This document shows positions 26,223 through 34,484 of a stretch of DNA of 64,000 bases, one piece after another. Every line of letters starts with the position of its first letter. Position 1 is the stretch's first letter. The stretch lies in NCBI GenBank assembly GCA_910589055.1, contig CAJURN010000001.1, positions 62,001-126,000 on the forward strand, given 5' to 3'. The stretch comes from an uncultured Muribaculaceae bacterium (lineage in GTDB: Bacteria; Bacteroidota; Bacteroidia; Bacteroidales; Muribaculaceae). The translations under genes were made by a program, and so were the position numbers. The notes below the pieces were generated by a model that was not told the DNA's origin, did not search any database, and saw nothing but the letters and a program-made list of their open reading frames with translations.

Positions 26223-26825
26223 TTAAATTTGTTTGATAACTTTGGCAGGAACTCCGGCTACAATAACATTTGCTGGCACATCGCGGGTCACAATAGCTCC
26301 GGCGGCTATGATGGAATTATCACCGATGGTGACGCCACGGTTGATTCGGGCGTTCTCGCACACCCATACATTTTCACCAATAATCACAGGCGCGTGGTCG
26401 GAATGTTTCCACAGGCGCATGTCGCCGTCAAGAGGATCTTCCTTCATTTTGCGGCGGAATACCGGGTCGATGGGATGATTGCCATTATCCGAGATTACGG
26501 CATTGTCGGCGATTGCAGTGTATGAACCAATCACGACCTTATCGACGCAACGGATTACGGAATTACGCCCTAAGCGAGTGTAATCGCCCATCATTATCTT
26601 GCCTTTGTGCTGCGACTGCAGAGTACCATAAATGGTTACAAATTCGCCTAATTCAATATCTTCGGGAGTTGAACCGTCACTGAGCAGCACAAGTGACCCA
26701 AATTCAAAATTGTATCTTTTTCCCTTTTTCGTTACCTGCGAAGCAATTCTTTCGTAGTTGAGCTTCCGTTTTATCTTGAAAGGGATAGAATGAATTTTAC
26801 TTATGACCTTTCTAATGCAATTCAT
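26223..26825 (-). CDS. Hexapeptide-repeat acyltransferase
   Basis: A 200-residue cytosolic left-handed beta-helix acyltransferase of the WbbJ/maltose-acetyltransferase type. Repeats run from GEFVTIYGTLQSQHKG to IGDNSIIAAGAIVTRDVPANVIVAGVPAKVIKQI, with the catalytic-loop pattern SDNGNHPIDP near residue 112. It is probably an O-acetyltransferase acting on a repeat-unit sugar. It has no long homopolymer, unlike the other three soluble acyltransferases of the locus. A 57-base gap separates it from the gene upstream. Confidence 0.87.
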   Translation of the reverse strand: MNCIRKVISKIHSIPFKIKRKLNYERIASQVTKKGKRYNFEFGSLVLLSDGSTPEDIELGEFVTIYGTLQSQHKGKIMMGDYTRLGRNSVIRCVDKVVIGSYTAIADNAVISDNGNHPIDPVFRRKMKEDPLDGDMRLWKHSDHAPVIIGENVWVCENARINRGVTIGDNSIIAAGAIVTRDVPANVIVAGVPAKVIKQI

Positions 26826-26882
26826 AAATTGATATTGTTTTGTTTTCAGAACTTTATTTCGCTTATGTATGCAAGGAGAGGG

Positions 26883-27473
26883 CTATGGGTGTATGTCCTC
26901 TTTCATCAGGTAGTTCAGGCGGCGGTGGGCTTCGGGGAGGGGGGTGTGGCGGAAGCGGCCGAAGGTGGAGAGTTCGTCAATCCATTGCTGGAGTACGGTG
27001 AAGGCGTAGAGGGAGTAGCGGTTGTCGAGGGTGCGGTTGTCACGGTCGGCTTCGCGGAGGAGTCCGATTACGATGTCGGTGCGGGATATGCTGTGGTCGC
27101 CGCGTGCAAAGCGGTCGGCCAGCTCAAGCCTGACTTTCCTGATATATTCAGTTGACATGGCTTCGGGAGAAATTTCCCGCATGGATTCACCGGCTTCCAA
27201 CAATTCAGGGATTGCTCCGGGTGACAATGCAATATCAGCCTGACCTTCAAGGATTCCGCTTATAATGCGTTTTACGTTGCAGAGCCATGTTTTTGCCTGC
27301 CACTTGATTTCTTGGGCTATATCGGCTGAAGCGGTATGAGGATGTGCTTCCCTGCATTTTTCAAGGAATTTGCAGAGCATAAGCCGGTAGGCGCAAATTT
27401 CTTCGACATTTGTGTAGTCGATGGCATTTGCGTCGGGAAGAATTGTATCAATGTCGGTGAATGGCTGACTCAC
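26883..27473 (-). CDS. Unrecognised helical protein in the UpxZ position
   Basis: A 196-residue, mostly helical soluble protein without signal peptide or membrane segment; I do not recognise the family. It lies 18 bases after the UpxY fusion gene and before the first sugar gene. In Bacteroides capsule loci this second position belongs to UpxZ, which inhibits UpxY proteins of other loci. I see no clear UpxZ sequence similarity by eye, so the link is positional only. The C-terminal third (RHTPLPEAHRRLNYLMKED) is rich in charged residues. Confidence 0.6.
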   Translation of the reverse strand: MSQPFTDIDTILPDANAIDYTNVEEICAYRLMLCKFLEKCREAHPHTASADIAQEIKWQAKTWLCNVKRIISGILEGQADIALSPGAIPELLEAGESMREISPEAMSTEYIRKVRLELADRFARGDHSISRTDIVIGLLREADRDNRTLDNRYSLYAFTVLQQWIDELSTFGRFRHTPLPEAHRRLNYLMKEDIHP

Positions 27474-27490
27474 AGCTTAATATTCAGGCC

Positions 27491-28957
27491 TCAGTCTTTG
27501 TTGTTGACAAGCAGTTCGAATCTGTCGTCGGATATCCGTGTCATCATGCGTGGGTCGAGGTTCACGCTCCATGAGAAGTTATCCATTCCCACCAGTTTCA
27601 GACGGCAGGTAATCTGTGTGCATGCTTCGTTTGCGGAGTCAATCTCGCGTATCTCTTTTTCAAAAACAGCGGGATACCCGGCAAACTGTCCTCCGATGAT
27701 TTCTACCTTGTCGCCGCTTTCGAGTTTAAGATGCCCCTGGGGATATGCGTCTACAAAATCGACGAATTTACCTATCGCCTGCTCATATTTTTCAATCGCA
27801 GAGCCGGGAATTACCGCGTAGGGGCTACGGATGTCGCGGGTGTAGCGATAGCCCCAGGCGAGATCGCCGATTTGCATGAATAGTTCCGGCACTTCGGCGG
27901 CTTTGCTTCTGAAGAAGAGCAGCCCGGGAGTTACGGGCCTGAGTTCCTGTTTTATTTTTCCACCAATCCGCCGCACGATTGTCTCCATTGGGTAGAACGA
28001 CCGGATGAATTCTATTCCGAGGGAATCCATTCTGTCGCGCAATCGGTCATATGTGACATGTGGGCGGAATTGCATCGCATACCAGTCTTCGGGGTCTTTA
28101 GCCAGGATTTTAGCGATGCGGCTTTGAATTTCGGTTTTGCGGGCCTGCGGAATGTCTTGCTTTGCAGCGAATGAAAAGATTGAGGGTGTGTCGGCGTGGC
28201 TCACACAACTTGCGATGTCGTCGGAAGGCACTCCACAATGCATAGCCACAAGCGCCCACAGGTTGACAGGAGTTTCTGTATTATAATCCGACAGGGTGAT
28301 TCCGACCTGCTTCAGCGCATCGCAGAAGAGGGCTGAAACCGCTCTATCGAGTTGTCTTGGGGTTCGCTCCGACTGATTCAGCGGAAAGAGATACTTGTTC
28401 TTTGGTTTGGCATAGCGGCGCACTATTGCCGAAACAGCCTCATCATCACCTTGATAACCGTCTTTCTGAAAATTGGCAAGTTTTTCAAAGGCCAACCCTC
28501 CGTTATAGAGGGAGAAAAGCACGATATCCTTTGCCAGTTGGAGTGCCGGATTTTTTGAATAATCCGCGAGCACAAGGCGTCGCAGCCTGCCGAAACAATC
28601 TTTTATCGAAAATACCTCAAGCGCGTCGGGCGATAGATTTTTAAGCCGTTCCTTTACCCCGGTAAAGCACTCGCTTGGCCGTGCCAATCCGTCCTTGACC
28701 GCTTTCCCATAGAGAGCCGACAGCCTTCCGAGGTAGGTGGTGACAGTGGCATGTGAATATCCGTGATAGAAATTCCACGCTACCCAACCGTTAAGCAGGT
28801 TCTCATCTATATCTTCAAAGGTAATCGTCTCTCCGCCGGAAAACTTCTGCAGTAAATCTATGGCTTGCTGCTGACTTCTTCTTACCGCTTCATTGACGGT
28901 CTCGTCGGCTTTGACCCGAAACCAATCTATCGCAAGAAGGGATATAGTCGCCGACAT
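27491..28957 (-). CDS. Degenerate tyrosine-recombinase domain fused to UpxY/NusG-type antiterminator
   Basis: A 488-residue two-part protein heading the polysaccharide operon. Residues ~1-95 resemble a phage-integrase SAM-like core-binding domain (YHGYSHATVTTYLGRLSALY). Residues ~100-265 resemble the recombinase catalytic domain (ALQLAKDIVLFSLYNGGLAF; LWALVAMHCGVPSDDIASCV), but the first Arg (TRG in relatives) is Gly, the ARHSW box reads PVNLW, and the Tyr position is Phe. Only the late His (SHAD) remains, so it should not recombine DNA. Residues ~291-400 are a NusG N-terminal domain (DWYAMQFRPH, FIRSFYPMETIVRR, TPGLLFFRS) and ~410-440 a KOW motif (LESGDKVEIIGGQFAGYPA), the UpxY layout. Known UpxY proteins are ~170-190 residues and stop early termination in capsule leaders. 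Confidence 0.83.
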   Translation of the reverse strand: MSATISLLAIDWFRVKADETVNEAVRRSQQQAIDLLQKFSGGETITFEDIDENLLNGWVAWNFYHGYSHATVTTYLGRLSALYGKAVKDGLARPSECFTGVKERLKNLSPDALEVFSIKDCFGRLRRLVLADYSKNPALQLAKDIVLFSLYNGGLAFEKLANFQKDGYQGDDEAVSAIVRRYAKPKNKYLFPLNQSERTPRQLDRAVSALFCDALKQVGITLSDYNTETPVNLWALVAMHCGVPSDDIASCVSHADTPSIFSFAAKQDIPQARKTEIQSRIAKILAKDPEDWYAMQFRPHVTYDRLRDRMDSLGIEFIRSFYPMETIVRRIGGKIKQELRPVTPGLLFFRSKAAEVPELFMQIGDLAWGYRYTRDIRSPYAVIPGSAIEKYEQAIGKFVDFVDAYPQGHLKLESGDKVEIIGGQFAGYPAVFEKEIREIDSANEACTQITCRLKLVGMDNFSWSVNLDPRMMTRISDDRFELLVNNKD

Positions 28958-29150
28958 ATCAAAGCATTGGCTATGTATTTACAAAAAGTATAATATCTCA
29001 GTGGAGGCAATTCTTACCGACCCTCTGTCGAAATGTCTTACGGTACGAAAGAGGTTTTGAATCAAGATATGTCAGTGCGGTTGTCAAGCGCTAATCGTTT
29101 TAGCCGGAACCGTTTTAATGCAACTCTCTTACTAAGAGAGTTGCATGTGC

Positions 29151-29195
29151 CCGGAAAGTGTGTTCTGTGGAAAATAAACTTCCACCGCTTTCCGG
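29151..29195 (-). promoter_or_regulatory. Nested hairpin at the start of the operon leader
   Basis: CCGGAAAG (29151-29158) pairs with CTTTCCGG (29188-29195), and inside it GTGGAA (29167-29172) pairs with TTCCAC (29180-29185). It lies directly downstream of the -7 box and would form at the very 5' end of the transcript, inside the invertible segment. It could be an RNA signal for UpxY or an attenuator; this is inference. Confidence 0.5.
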
Positions 29196-29197
29196 CT

Positions 29198-29229
29198 GCA
29201 AAGTTACGAATTAATGCTGAATCGCACAA
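29198..29229 (-). promoter_or_regulatory. Promoter inside the inverton, directed toward the UpxY fusion
   Basis: Read on the minus strand: TTGT (29229-29226), a 19-base spacer, then TAACTTTGC (29206-29198), an excellent match to the Bacteroidetes promoter. The transcript would cross the left inverted repeat and carry a leader of roughly 230 bases before the start codon at 28957. Confidence 0.8.
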
Positions 29230-29390
29230 GTTGCATCATGTTCACTTGATTCGCACAGAACCGCCAAAAAATCGTCGGAAAACAGCGATATGTCAGCAAA
29301 AGCGCATAGACCTAATGTATATTTTGTTGTATTTCAGCGATATGCAATTTATGCAACTCTCTTAGTAAGAGAGTCACACTTCGAAGAAAC

Positions 29391-29425
29391 TAAAAACGCC
29401 CCGATGTACATGACATCGGGGCGTT
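29391..29425 (-). terminator. Terminator of the outer-membrane barrel gene
   Basis: A perfect 13-bp stem AACGCCCCGATGT/ACATCGGGGCGTT (29395-29407 with 29413-29425), loop ACATG, followed on the minus strand by TTTTTA. It lies 20 bases after the stop at 29446 and shields the inverton from read-through. Confidence 0.88.
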
Positions 29426-29445
29426 AAACATTTTCATTCGCCGGA

Positions 29446-31566
29446 TTATTTAAGGATGGCGGAGGAGATTGAAGATGAAGATTGCTGTTCGTTGTTTGAG
29501 GAAACTTTTTTACCGTAGTTGAATGTATATGTCAACGTGAGGCTGATTGTGCGCGACAGAGACGCGTTCCACTCCTTGCCCGTCTCGGAATATCGCGGAG
29601 AGTTGAAATAAGAATCAACATAAGAGTTGCGGGCAAACCAGTTGCGGAACTGCAGCCCGGCCTTGAAATCGCCCACGGCATAATTGACGAACACTCCATA
29701 AGTACTTCCGAATTTAGAGCGGAATCCGTTGCTCCATGCGTTGAGCTGCTTCTGAGGTGACTGATAGAACAACATTGCCGACCAATTGTCTTTTGAATAT
29801 TGGGCATAGATACTTCCAAAAAGCAGGTTCATGGATTGAGCGTCGCAGCCGGTGAGAACTACCCTCTGAGCCTGCCCGTTGACCTTGAAGCTGAGCGCAT
29901 TGTCAAGCAACTTGAGATTTGCCGAAATCCAGGCGGAATAAGAGTGGGCATCGCCGCTGTTGATTGACTGGCGTATAAGGCCGTCGTATCCCGGCAGGGA
30001 ATAAAAGCGGTAGGCCTGCTTGTTCGGATTACCTTCGTATTCAAGAGTCGCGCTGAGTGCCAATTTATTAGTCGGGATGTAGGTGTAGTTCGCAGAAGCC
30101 GATGCAAACAGGGTGTTTCTCAAATCGGGATTTCCCTGAAGCCACAGAAGCTCGTTCGACTGCACCAAAGCGCTGTTTGCAGTAGAGGCTTCGGGATGCG
30201 AGTTACCCCACCACCCTTCTATGCTGGCCGAATGTTTGTCGCTGATATTATATTCCATCTGCAATCCAAGCCGCGGATTCCATTGCCGGAGTGTCGTGAT
30301 ACCGTTCACACGGCCAATCACGTACGAAGCTCCGACACGCGAGTAAAGACTCAGTTTCTTCCAGTTCTGAGTATAGATAAGGAAAAGCATGTTTTCCGAC
30401 GAAAGCAATTTCTGACGGCTGTCATCCGATCCGAAATATCGTGTATCGTAAGCCGTATTGTATGTCATGACCTGGGCACGGAAAGCATTATCATGGCTGA
30501 ATTTCTTGTAATACTGCAATGAGCCTGTGGGAGAGTACACCTTTTCCCTATTGTCGTTGATAATGGGTGTATAGTCGCCGAGCTGATAGAAAGCTCCCCG
30601 TTTTGTCGCACCATATGTGAAATTCCAAGACGCCACAATAACATTATCCTTCGGCAATGAAAAATAATAATATCCTCTTACCGCAGGATAAAGCGACTGC
30701 AGGTTACTGCGGTTGAAGGCCACGGCATCATCAATGACTCCGCCGGAAAAGCTCACATCCGAGCCATAATGAGTGTCCGGAGTAGCCGTGCGGCCAAAGG
30801 TGACGGCATGCTGGATATATGAATTCTCGCTTCGGTAGCTTGCCGTGAGAGAAGTGTACTGTGTATTGTTCCGGCTCAGATAGTTGGTGCCCGAAACCGA
30901 ATTGCGCACGATTTCATCGTAATGCACGCCATTGAAATTGACATCACGGAAGGTTGCAGTACTGCTGTAAGGATTATTGTCGGAATGGGTCCACTCACTG
31001 CCTGCATACGCATCAAGAGTCCACTTTTTATATACGAAGCGAGAGAATACGTTGCCACCGACCTTATCCTTGGCAAAAGTCGCACCTTCCGCAGTGAGTT
31101 TAGTGTATCCGCCCCATTCGTAATGTTGCATCAGGAAATTAACCACATGAGTGGCTTCCTTGAAGCGCGGATCGTCGGGATAGTTCAGCACCTCCACTCG
31201 AAGCACATCCTCAGGCCTGAGGCCCTGTATATCCTGCTCCGTCGCAGGAACATAATCAATAAATATAGCCACACTCTTGCCCGACGTTGTCGTCACAGCT
31301 TTCGTCGCAGGGTCGATATTAAGCATCGGAATCTGCATATTAAGCAGGAGACTGTTGGCATCGAGAGATGTTTTCTTGGTTTTTCGTGACGGGATATACT
31401 CCACACCATTCTTCACGACTTTCTGGGTGCGGGCTTCGATTACGACTTCATTGAGCATCTGAGGATTGATTGAATCCAAATACGCACTTACGCTATCGGA
31501 TCTTTCTTGTGCATATGAGCAGAAAGCAACAGCAAGGGACAAGATTGCAAGCAGACGTTTTGCCAT
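29446..31566 (-). CDS. TonB-dependent-receptor-like outer-membrane beta-barrel protein
   Basis: A 706-residue outer-membrane protein. Residues 1-19 are a signal peptide (LLAILSLAVAFCSYA). Residues ~35-150 look like a reduced plug (LNEVVIEARTQKVVKNGVEY, then GLRPEDVLRVEVLNYPDDPRF), and the rest is a barrel of alternating aromatic strands, as in the OMP_b-brl_3 group. The usual carboxypeptidase-like front domain is absent and there is no SusD partner, so a substrate cannot be proposed. It has its own promoter and terminator and is thus monocistronic. Confidence 0.8.
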   Translation of the reverse strand: MAKRLLAILSLAVAFCSYAQERSDSVSAYLDSINPQMLNEVVIEARTQKVVKNGVEYIPSRKTKKTSLDANSLLLNMQIPMLNIDPATKAVTTTSGKSVAIFIDYVPATEQDIQGLRPEDVLRVEVLNYPDDPRFKEATHVVNFLMQHYEWGGYTKLTAEGATFAKDKVGGNVFSRFVYKKWTLDAYAGSEWTHSDNNPYSSTATFRDVNFNGVHYDEIVRNSVSGTNYLSRNNTQYTSLTASYRSENSYIQHAVTFGRTATPDTHYGSDVSFSGGVIDDAVAFNRSNLQSLYPAVRGYYYFSLPKDNVIVASWNFTYGATKRGAFYQLGDYTPIINDNREKVYSPTGSLQYYKKFSHDNAFRAQVMTYNTAYDTRYFGSDDSRQKLLSSENMLFLIYTQNWKKLSLYSRVGASYVIGRVNGITTLRQWNPRLGLQMEYNISDKHSASIEGWWGNSHPEASTANSALVQSNELLWLQGNPDLRNTLFASASANYTYIPTNKLALSATLEYEGNPNKQAYRFYSLPGYDGLIRQSINSGDAHSYSAWISANLKLLDNALSFKVNGQAQRVVLTGCDAQSMNLLFGSIYAQYSKDNWSAMLFYQSPQKQLNAWSNGFRSKFGSTYGVFVNYAVGDFKAGLQFRNWFARNSYVDSYFNSPRYSETGKEWNASLSRTISLTLTYTFNYGKKVSSNNEQQSSSSISSAILK

Positions 31567-31588
31567 ATAAGGGTTTTATTAATCAGAC

Positions 31589-31620
31589 GCAAAAATATGA
31601 AGTTTGTTACACCCCTGCAA
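31589..31620 (-). promoter_or_regulatory. Promoter of the outer-membrane barrel gene
   Basis: On the minus strand TTGC (31620-31617), 19 bases, then TATTTTTGC (31597-31589), ending 22 bases before the start codon at 31566. It is divergent to the promoter at 31640-31671. Confidence 0.7.
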
Positions 31621-31639
31621 TTACATTTGTTGATAAAAT

Positions 31640-31671
31640 TTTGCATTGCGGCCGCTTATTCGTAATTTTGC
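31640..31671 (+). promoter_or_regulatory. Promoter of the His-rich protein/TonB receptor operon
   Basis: TTTG at 31640-31643, a 19-base spacer and TAATTTTGC at 31663-31671: a full consensus match. The start codon follows 15 bases later, giving a very short leader. Confidence 0.78.
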
Positions 31672-31685
31672 AGAAATTTTTACGA

Positions 31686-32033
31686 ATGACACTAAAACAA
31701 GGGCAAACGACCACAATAGCCGCACTGCTGCTTGCACTCTTCCTGAGTTTTGCAGCAGGCAGGGCTTTCTTCTATCATACGCATCTTGGTGCGCATGGTG
31801 CTATGGTTGTACACTCCCACCTGTTCGGTCATTCAACCCACTCTCACGACGAGCATGCCATGGAGGGAATCGACTTCATGATACATGCCGCAATGGATTC
31901 CACATCGGATATTCCGGAGGTTACAAAAGCTCATGTGCACGCGACCAAACTTGGTTGCCCGGCGCTGCGAGCACTTATTGAGTACCGTCCTGTTGAAGTC
32001 GGGAGACTTCGCGCCCCTCCGGCAGCAGCCTGA
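31686..32033 (+). CDS. Small exported histidine-rich protein
   Basis: A 115-residue protein with an N-terminal hydrophobic segment (TIAALLLALFLSFAAGRAFF) and then many histidines (HTHLGAHGAMVVHSHLFGH and STHSHDEH). The His clusters suggest metal binding (zinc, copper or nickel) at the cell envelope. It is the first gene before a TonB-dependent receptor, and similar His-rich small proteins precede TonB receptors in other Bacteroidetes as far as I recall; the pair may serve metal uptake or sensing. The ATG at 31686 fits the promoter directly upstream. No catalytic motif is seen. Confidence 0.65.
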   Translation: MTLKQGQTTTIAALLLALFLSFAAGRAFFYHTHLGAHGAMVVHSHLFGHSTHSHDEHAMEGIDFMIHAAMDSTSDIPEVTKAHVHATKLGCPALRALIEYRPVEVGRLRAPPAAA

Positions 32034-32113
32034 TAATCCGAATCTCTTTCCTCTGATCCGCAGCCCCATGGTTGCGGACGCAAGATTGTCGAATCCATTC
32101 ATCCTGTTTTTTA

Positions 32114-34438
32114 GTGAAGCATTTAATCATCATGCTCCTTGCCGTGCTGTGCCCGGCAGGATTGTCGGCTGCAAGCCAATATATCATCAAGGGAAAAGTT
32201 ATTGACAAAAGCGAGAATGTTCCGGCTGAATTCGCTTCGGTTGCACTTCTCGGAACCAAACAAAGCACTGTCACCGACGAAAACGGCCAATTCTCATTCT
32301 CAGTAACCGCCCCGGGGCATTACACCCTCCGCGCAAGCATGGTCGGCTACTCCAACGCCGAAACAGAGGTCAGCGTTGGAAACGGCTCGCCTGACAATGC
32401 ATTTGTGACTTTAAGCATGAAGCCCACCGTGACCCACATGGACGAGGTTGTCGTGTCGGCCAACCGCAACGCCGTGAAGCGCAGCGAAGCTCCTGTGGTG
32501 GTAAATGTTCTCAACGCGAAGCTGTTTGAAACAGTCAATTCAGCCGACCTTGCGCAGACACTCAACTACCAATCGGGGTTGCGTGTAGAAAACAACTGCC
32601 AGAACTGCGGCTTCCCTCAGGTACGCATCAACGGCCTTGAAGGCCCATACTCGCAGGTGCTCATCAACAGCCGCCCTGTCGTAAGCTCGCTTTCCGGGGT
32701 GTATGCACTGGAACAGATGCCTGTCAACATGATAGAACGCATCGAGGTGGTGCGCGGAGGTGGTTCGGCACTTTTCGGAGCCAACGCCGTTGGCGGCACA
32801 ATCAACGTTATCACCAAAGACCCCGTTGACAACCGATTCGAGGCCGGCACGACCATCAGCAACATGGACGGCACAGACTCCTGGGAAGAAGTGGTGACAG
32901 CCAACGCCAATGTCGTGTCCGCATCAGGCAATTCCGGGATAGCCCTTTACGAGACCTATCGACACCGAGACCCGTACGACCGCGACGGCGACAGCTTTTC
33001 AGAAATCGGAAAGCTCAACCTCAACAGTTTCGGGCTCAATGGATTCTACCGCCTGTCGCACACAGCCCGTCTCAGCATTGAATATCACAATACCTCCGAA
33101 TTCCGCCGCGGTGGCAACAAATTCGACCTCGAGCCGTTCATGACCGACATCACCGAACAGACACAGCACAACATCAACAGCGGAGGTATGAACTACACCC
33201 AAAGCTGGCGCGACTACCGCTACCGCCTCAATGTGTACGCATCGGCACAGCACATCGACCGCTCAAGCTACTACGGCGCGCAGCAGAATCCCGACGCTTA
33301 CGGTCGCACGACCGACATGACATGGGTCGGAGGAGCAACATTCAGCGCCGACTTTCCAAAAGTCGTGGTATCGCCCGCCGTGTTCACCGCCGGACTGGAG
33401 TATCAGGGCAACAGCCTCCACGACATCATGACCGGCTACGGACGCGACATGAAGCAGGACGTCCACATCTTCGGGGCATTTGTACAGAACGAATGGAAGA
33501 TGAAACACTTCACATTCCTGGCAGGCCTGCGTCTCGACAACCACAATCTCATCGACAATCCCATCGTGAGTCCGCGCCTCAACCTGCTCTACCGCCCCTC
33601 CGACTCATTTCAGGCGCGGGCGACGTGGAGCACAGGATTCCGCGCTCCGCAGGCCTACGACGAAGACCTCCACGTGACAGCCGTAGGTGGTGAAGGCGTG
33701 ATAATACAACTTGCCGACGGACTCAAACCCGAACGCTCCAACAGCGTCAGCGGTTCGGCCGATTGGGAACTACGCATAGGCGACGTACTTGCCGACATTC
33801 TGCTCGAAGGATTCTACACCCGGCTCAACAATGTGTTCGTACTCGACGCCATTGGCACCGATGAAAGCGGCAATACCGTGAAACTGCGCCGCAACGGCGA
33901 CGGTGCGCAGGTCTATGGTGCCAACCTTGACCTGAAATTCACATGGACCCGCTTCAGCTTCCAGGCCGGATTCACCGCCCAGCGCAGCCGATACCTGCAA
34001 CCGGAGGCCTGGAGCGAAGACCCTGACGTGGCACCGACCAAGGAAATGCCGCGCACACCGAATCTCTACGGCTACTTCACACTCACTGCCAATCCGCTGA
34101 AGAATTTCGACTGTTCACTGTCGGGCATCTACACCGGACGGATGTGGGTACCGCATTTCGCCCCGGCGCCCGAAGATGTTCCGGAGGATTTTCCATACAC
34201 TTACATCGGCGCCGACCGTCTCGAACGCAGTCCGCAGTTTATGGAAGTAAATCTGAAACTGAGCTATACCTTCGATATGGCCGACAAGCTGAAAATGCAG
34301 CTCAGCGCCGGAATCACCAACATCGGCAACGCCTTCCAGAAAGACCTCGACAAGGGTACCTTCCGCGACTCAGGCTACTTCTACGGCCCAACCCAACCGC
34401 GCACATACTTTGCCGGAGTAAAATTCTTCTGGCAGTAG
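32114..34438 (+). CDS. TonB-dependent outer-membrane receptor (possible metal/metallophore receptor)
   Basis: About 774 residues. The GTG at 32114 gives a good signal peptide (KHLIIMLLAVLCPAGLSA); ATG 32132 and TTG 32072 are alternatives. Domains: carboxypeptidase-D-like repeat (~24-105, IIKGKVIDKSENVPAEFASV), plug (~115-235, with NNCQNCGFPQVRINGLEG and VEVVRGGGSALFGANAVGGT) and a 22-strand barrel to the terminal YFAGVKFFWQ. It imports a ligand across the outer membrane using TonB energy. It is not SusC-like (no SusD, shorter). The upstream His-rich gene suggests a metal or metal complex; this is inference. Confidence 0.88.
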   Translation: MKHLIIMLLAVLCPAGLSAASQYIIKGKVIDKSENVPAEFASVALLGTKQSTVTDENGQFSFSVTAPGHYTLRASMVGYSNAETEVSVGNGSPDNAFVTLSMKPTVTHMDEVVVSANRNAVKRSEAPVVVNVLNAKLFETVNSADLAQTLNYQSGLRVENNCQNCGFPQVRINGLEGPYSQVLINSRPVVSSLSGVYALEQMPVNMIERIEVVRGGGSALFGANAVGGTINVITKDPVDNRFEAGTTISNMDGTDSWEEVVTANANVVSASGNSGIALYETYRHRDPYDRDGDSFSEIGKLNLNSFGLNGFYRLSHTARLSIEYHNTSEFRRGGNKFDLEPFMTDITEQTQHNINSGGMNYTQSWRDYRYRLNVYASAQHIDRSSYYGAQQNPDAYGRTTDMTWVGGATFSADFPKVVVSPAVFTAGLEYQGNSLHDIMTGYGRDMKQDVHIFGAFVQNEWKMKHFTFLAGLRLDNHNLIDNPIVSPRLNLLYRPSDSFQARATWSTGFRAPQAYDEDLHVTAVGGEGVIIQLADGLKPERSNSVSGSADWELRIGDVLADILLEGFYTRLNNVFVLDAIGTDESGNTVKLRRNGDGAQVYGANLDLKFTWTRFSFQAGFTAQRSRYLQPEAWSEDPDVAPTKEMPRTPNLYGYFTLTANPLKNFDCSLSGIYTGRMWVPHFAPAPEDVPEDFPYTYIGADRLERSPQFMEVNLKLSYTFDMADKLKMQLSAGITNIGNAFQKDLDKGTFRDSGYFYGPTQPRTYFAGVKFFWQ

Positions 34439-34484
34439 CAGACTTTGGATATTGGGTGAAAGGTGTAATGCGGAAGAGATTTGG

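Larger units (their letters stand above)
29123..29374. other. Candidate invertible promoter segment (inverton) of the polysaccharide operon
   Basis: Arms 29123-29146 and 29351-29374 are a perfect 24-bp inverted repeat around 204 bp. Each arm contains a near-palindrome: half-sites GCAACTCTC and GAGAGT(TGC) around a 7-base centre, TTACTAA on the left and TTAGTAA on the right. Only the central base and outer bases differ, exactly as inversion requires. Two 11-bp half-sites around 7 bp is the layout of a tyrosine-recombinase core site. The left copy extends to a 29-bp perfect palindrome (29118-29146). The enclosed promoter points to the UpxY fusion gene, so this sequence is in the ON state. No active recombinase gene is in the window. 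Confidence 0.82.

Noticed and set aside
29123..29374. Inverted repeats as ends of a small insertion sequence
   Set aside because: No target duplication is seen, each arm is itself palindromic with a short centre, and a consensus promoter lies inside; a recombinase site pair explains this better.
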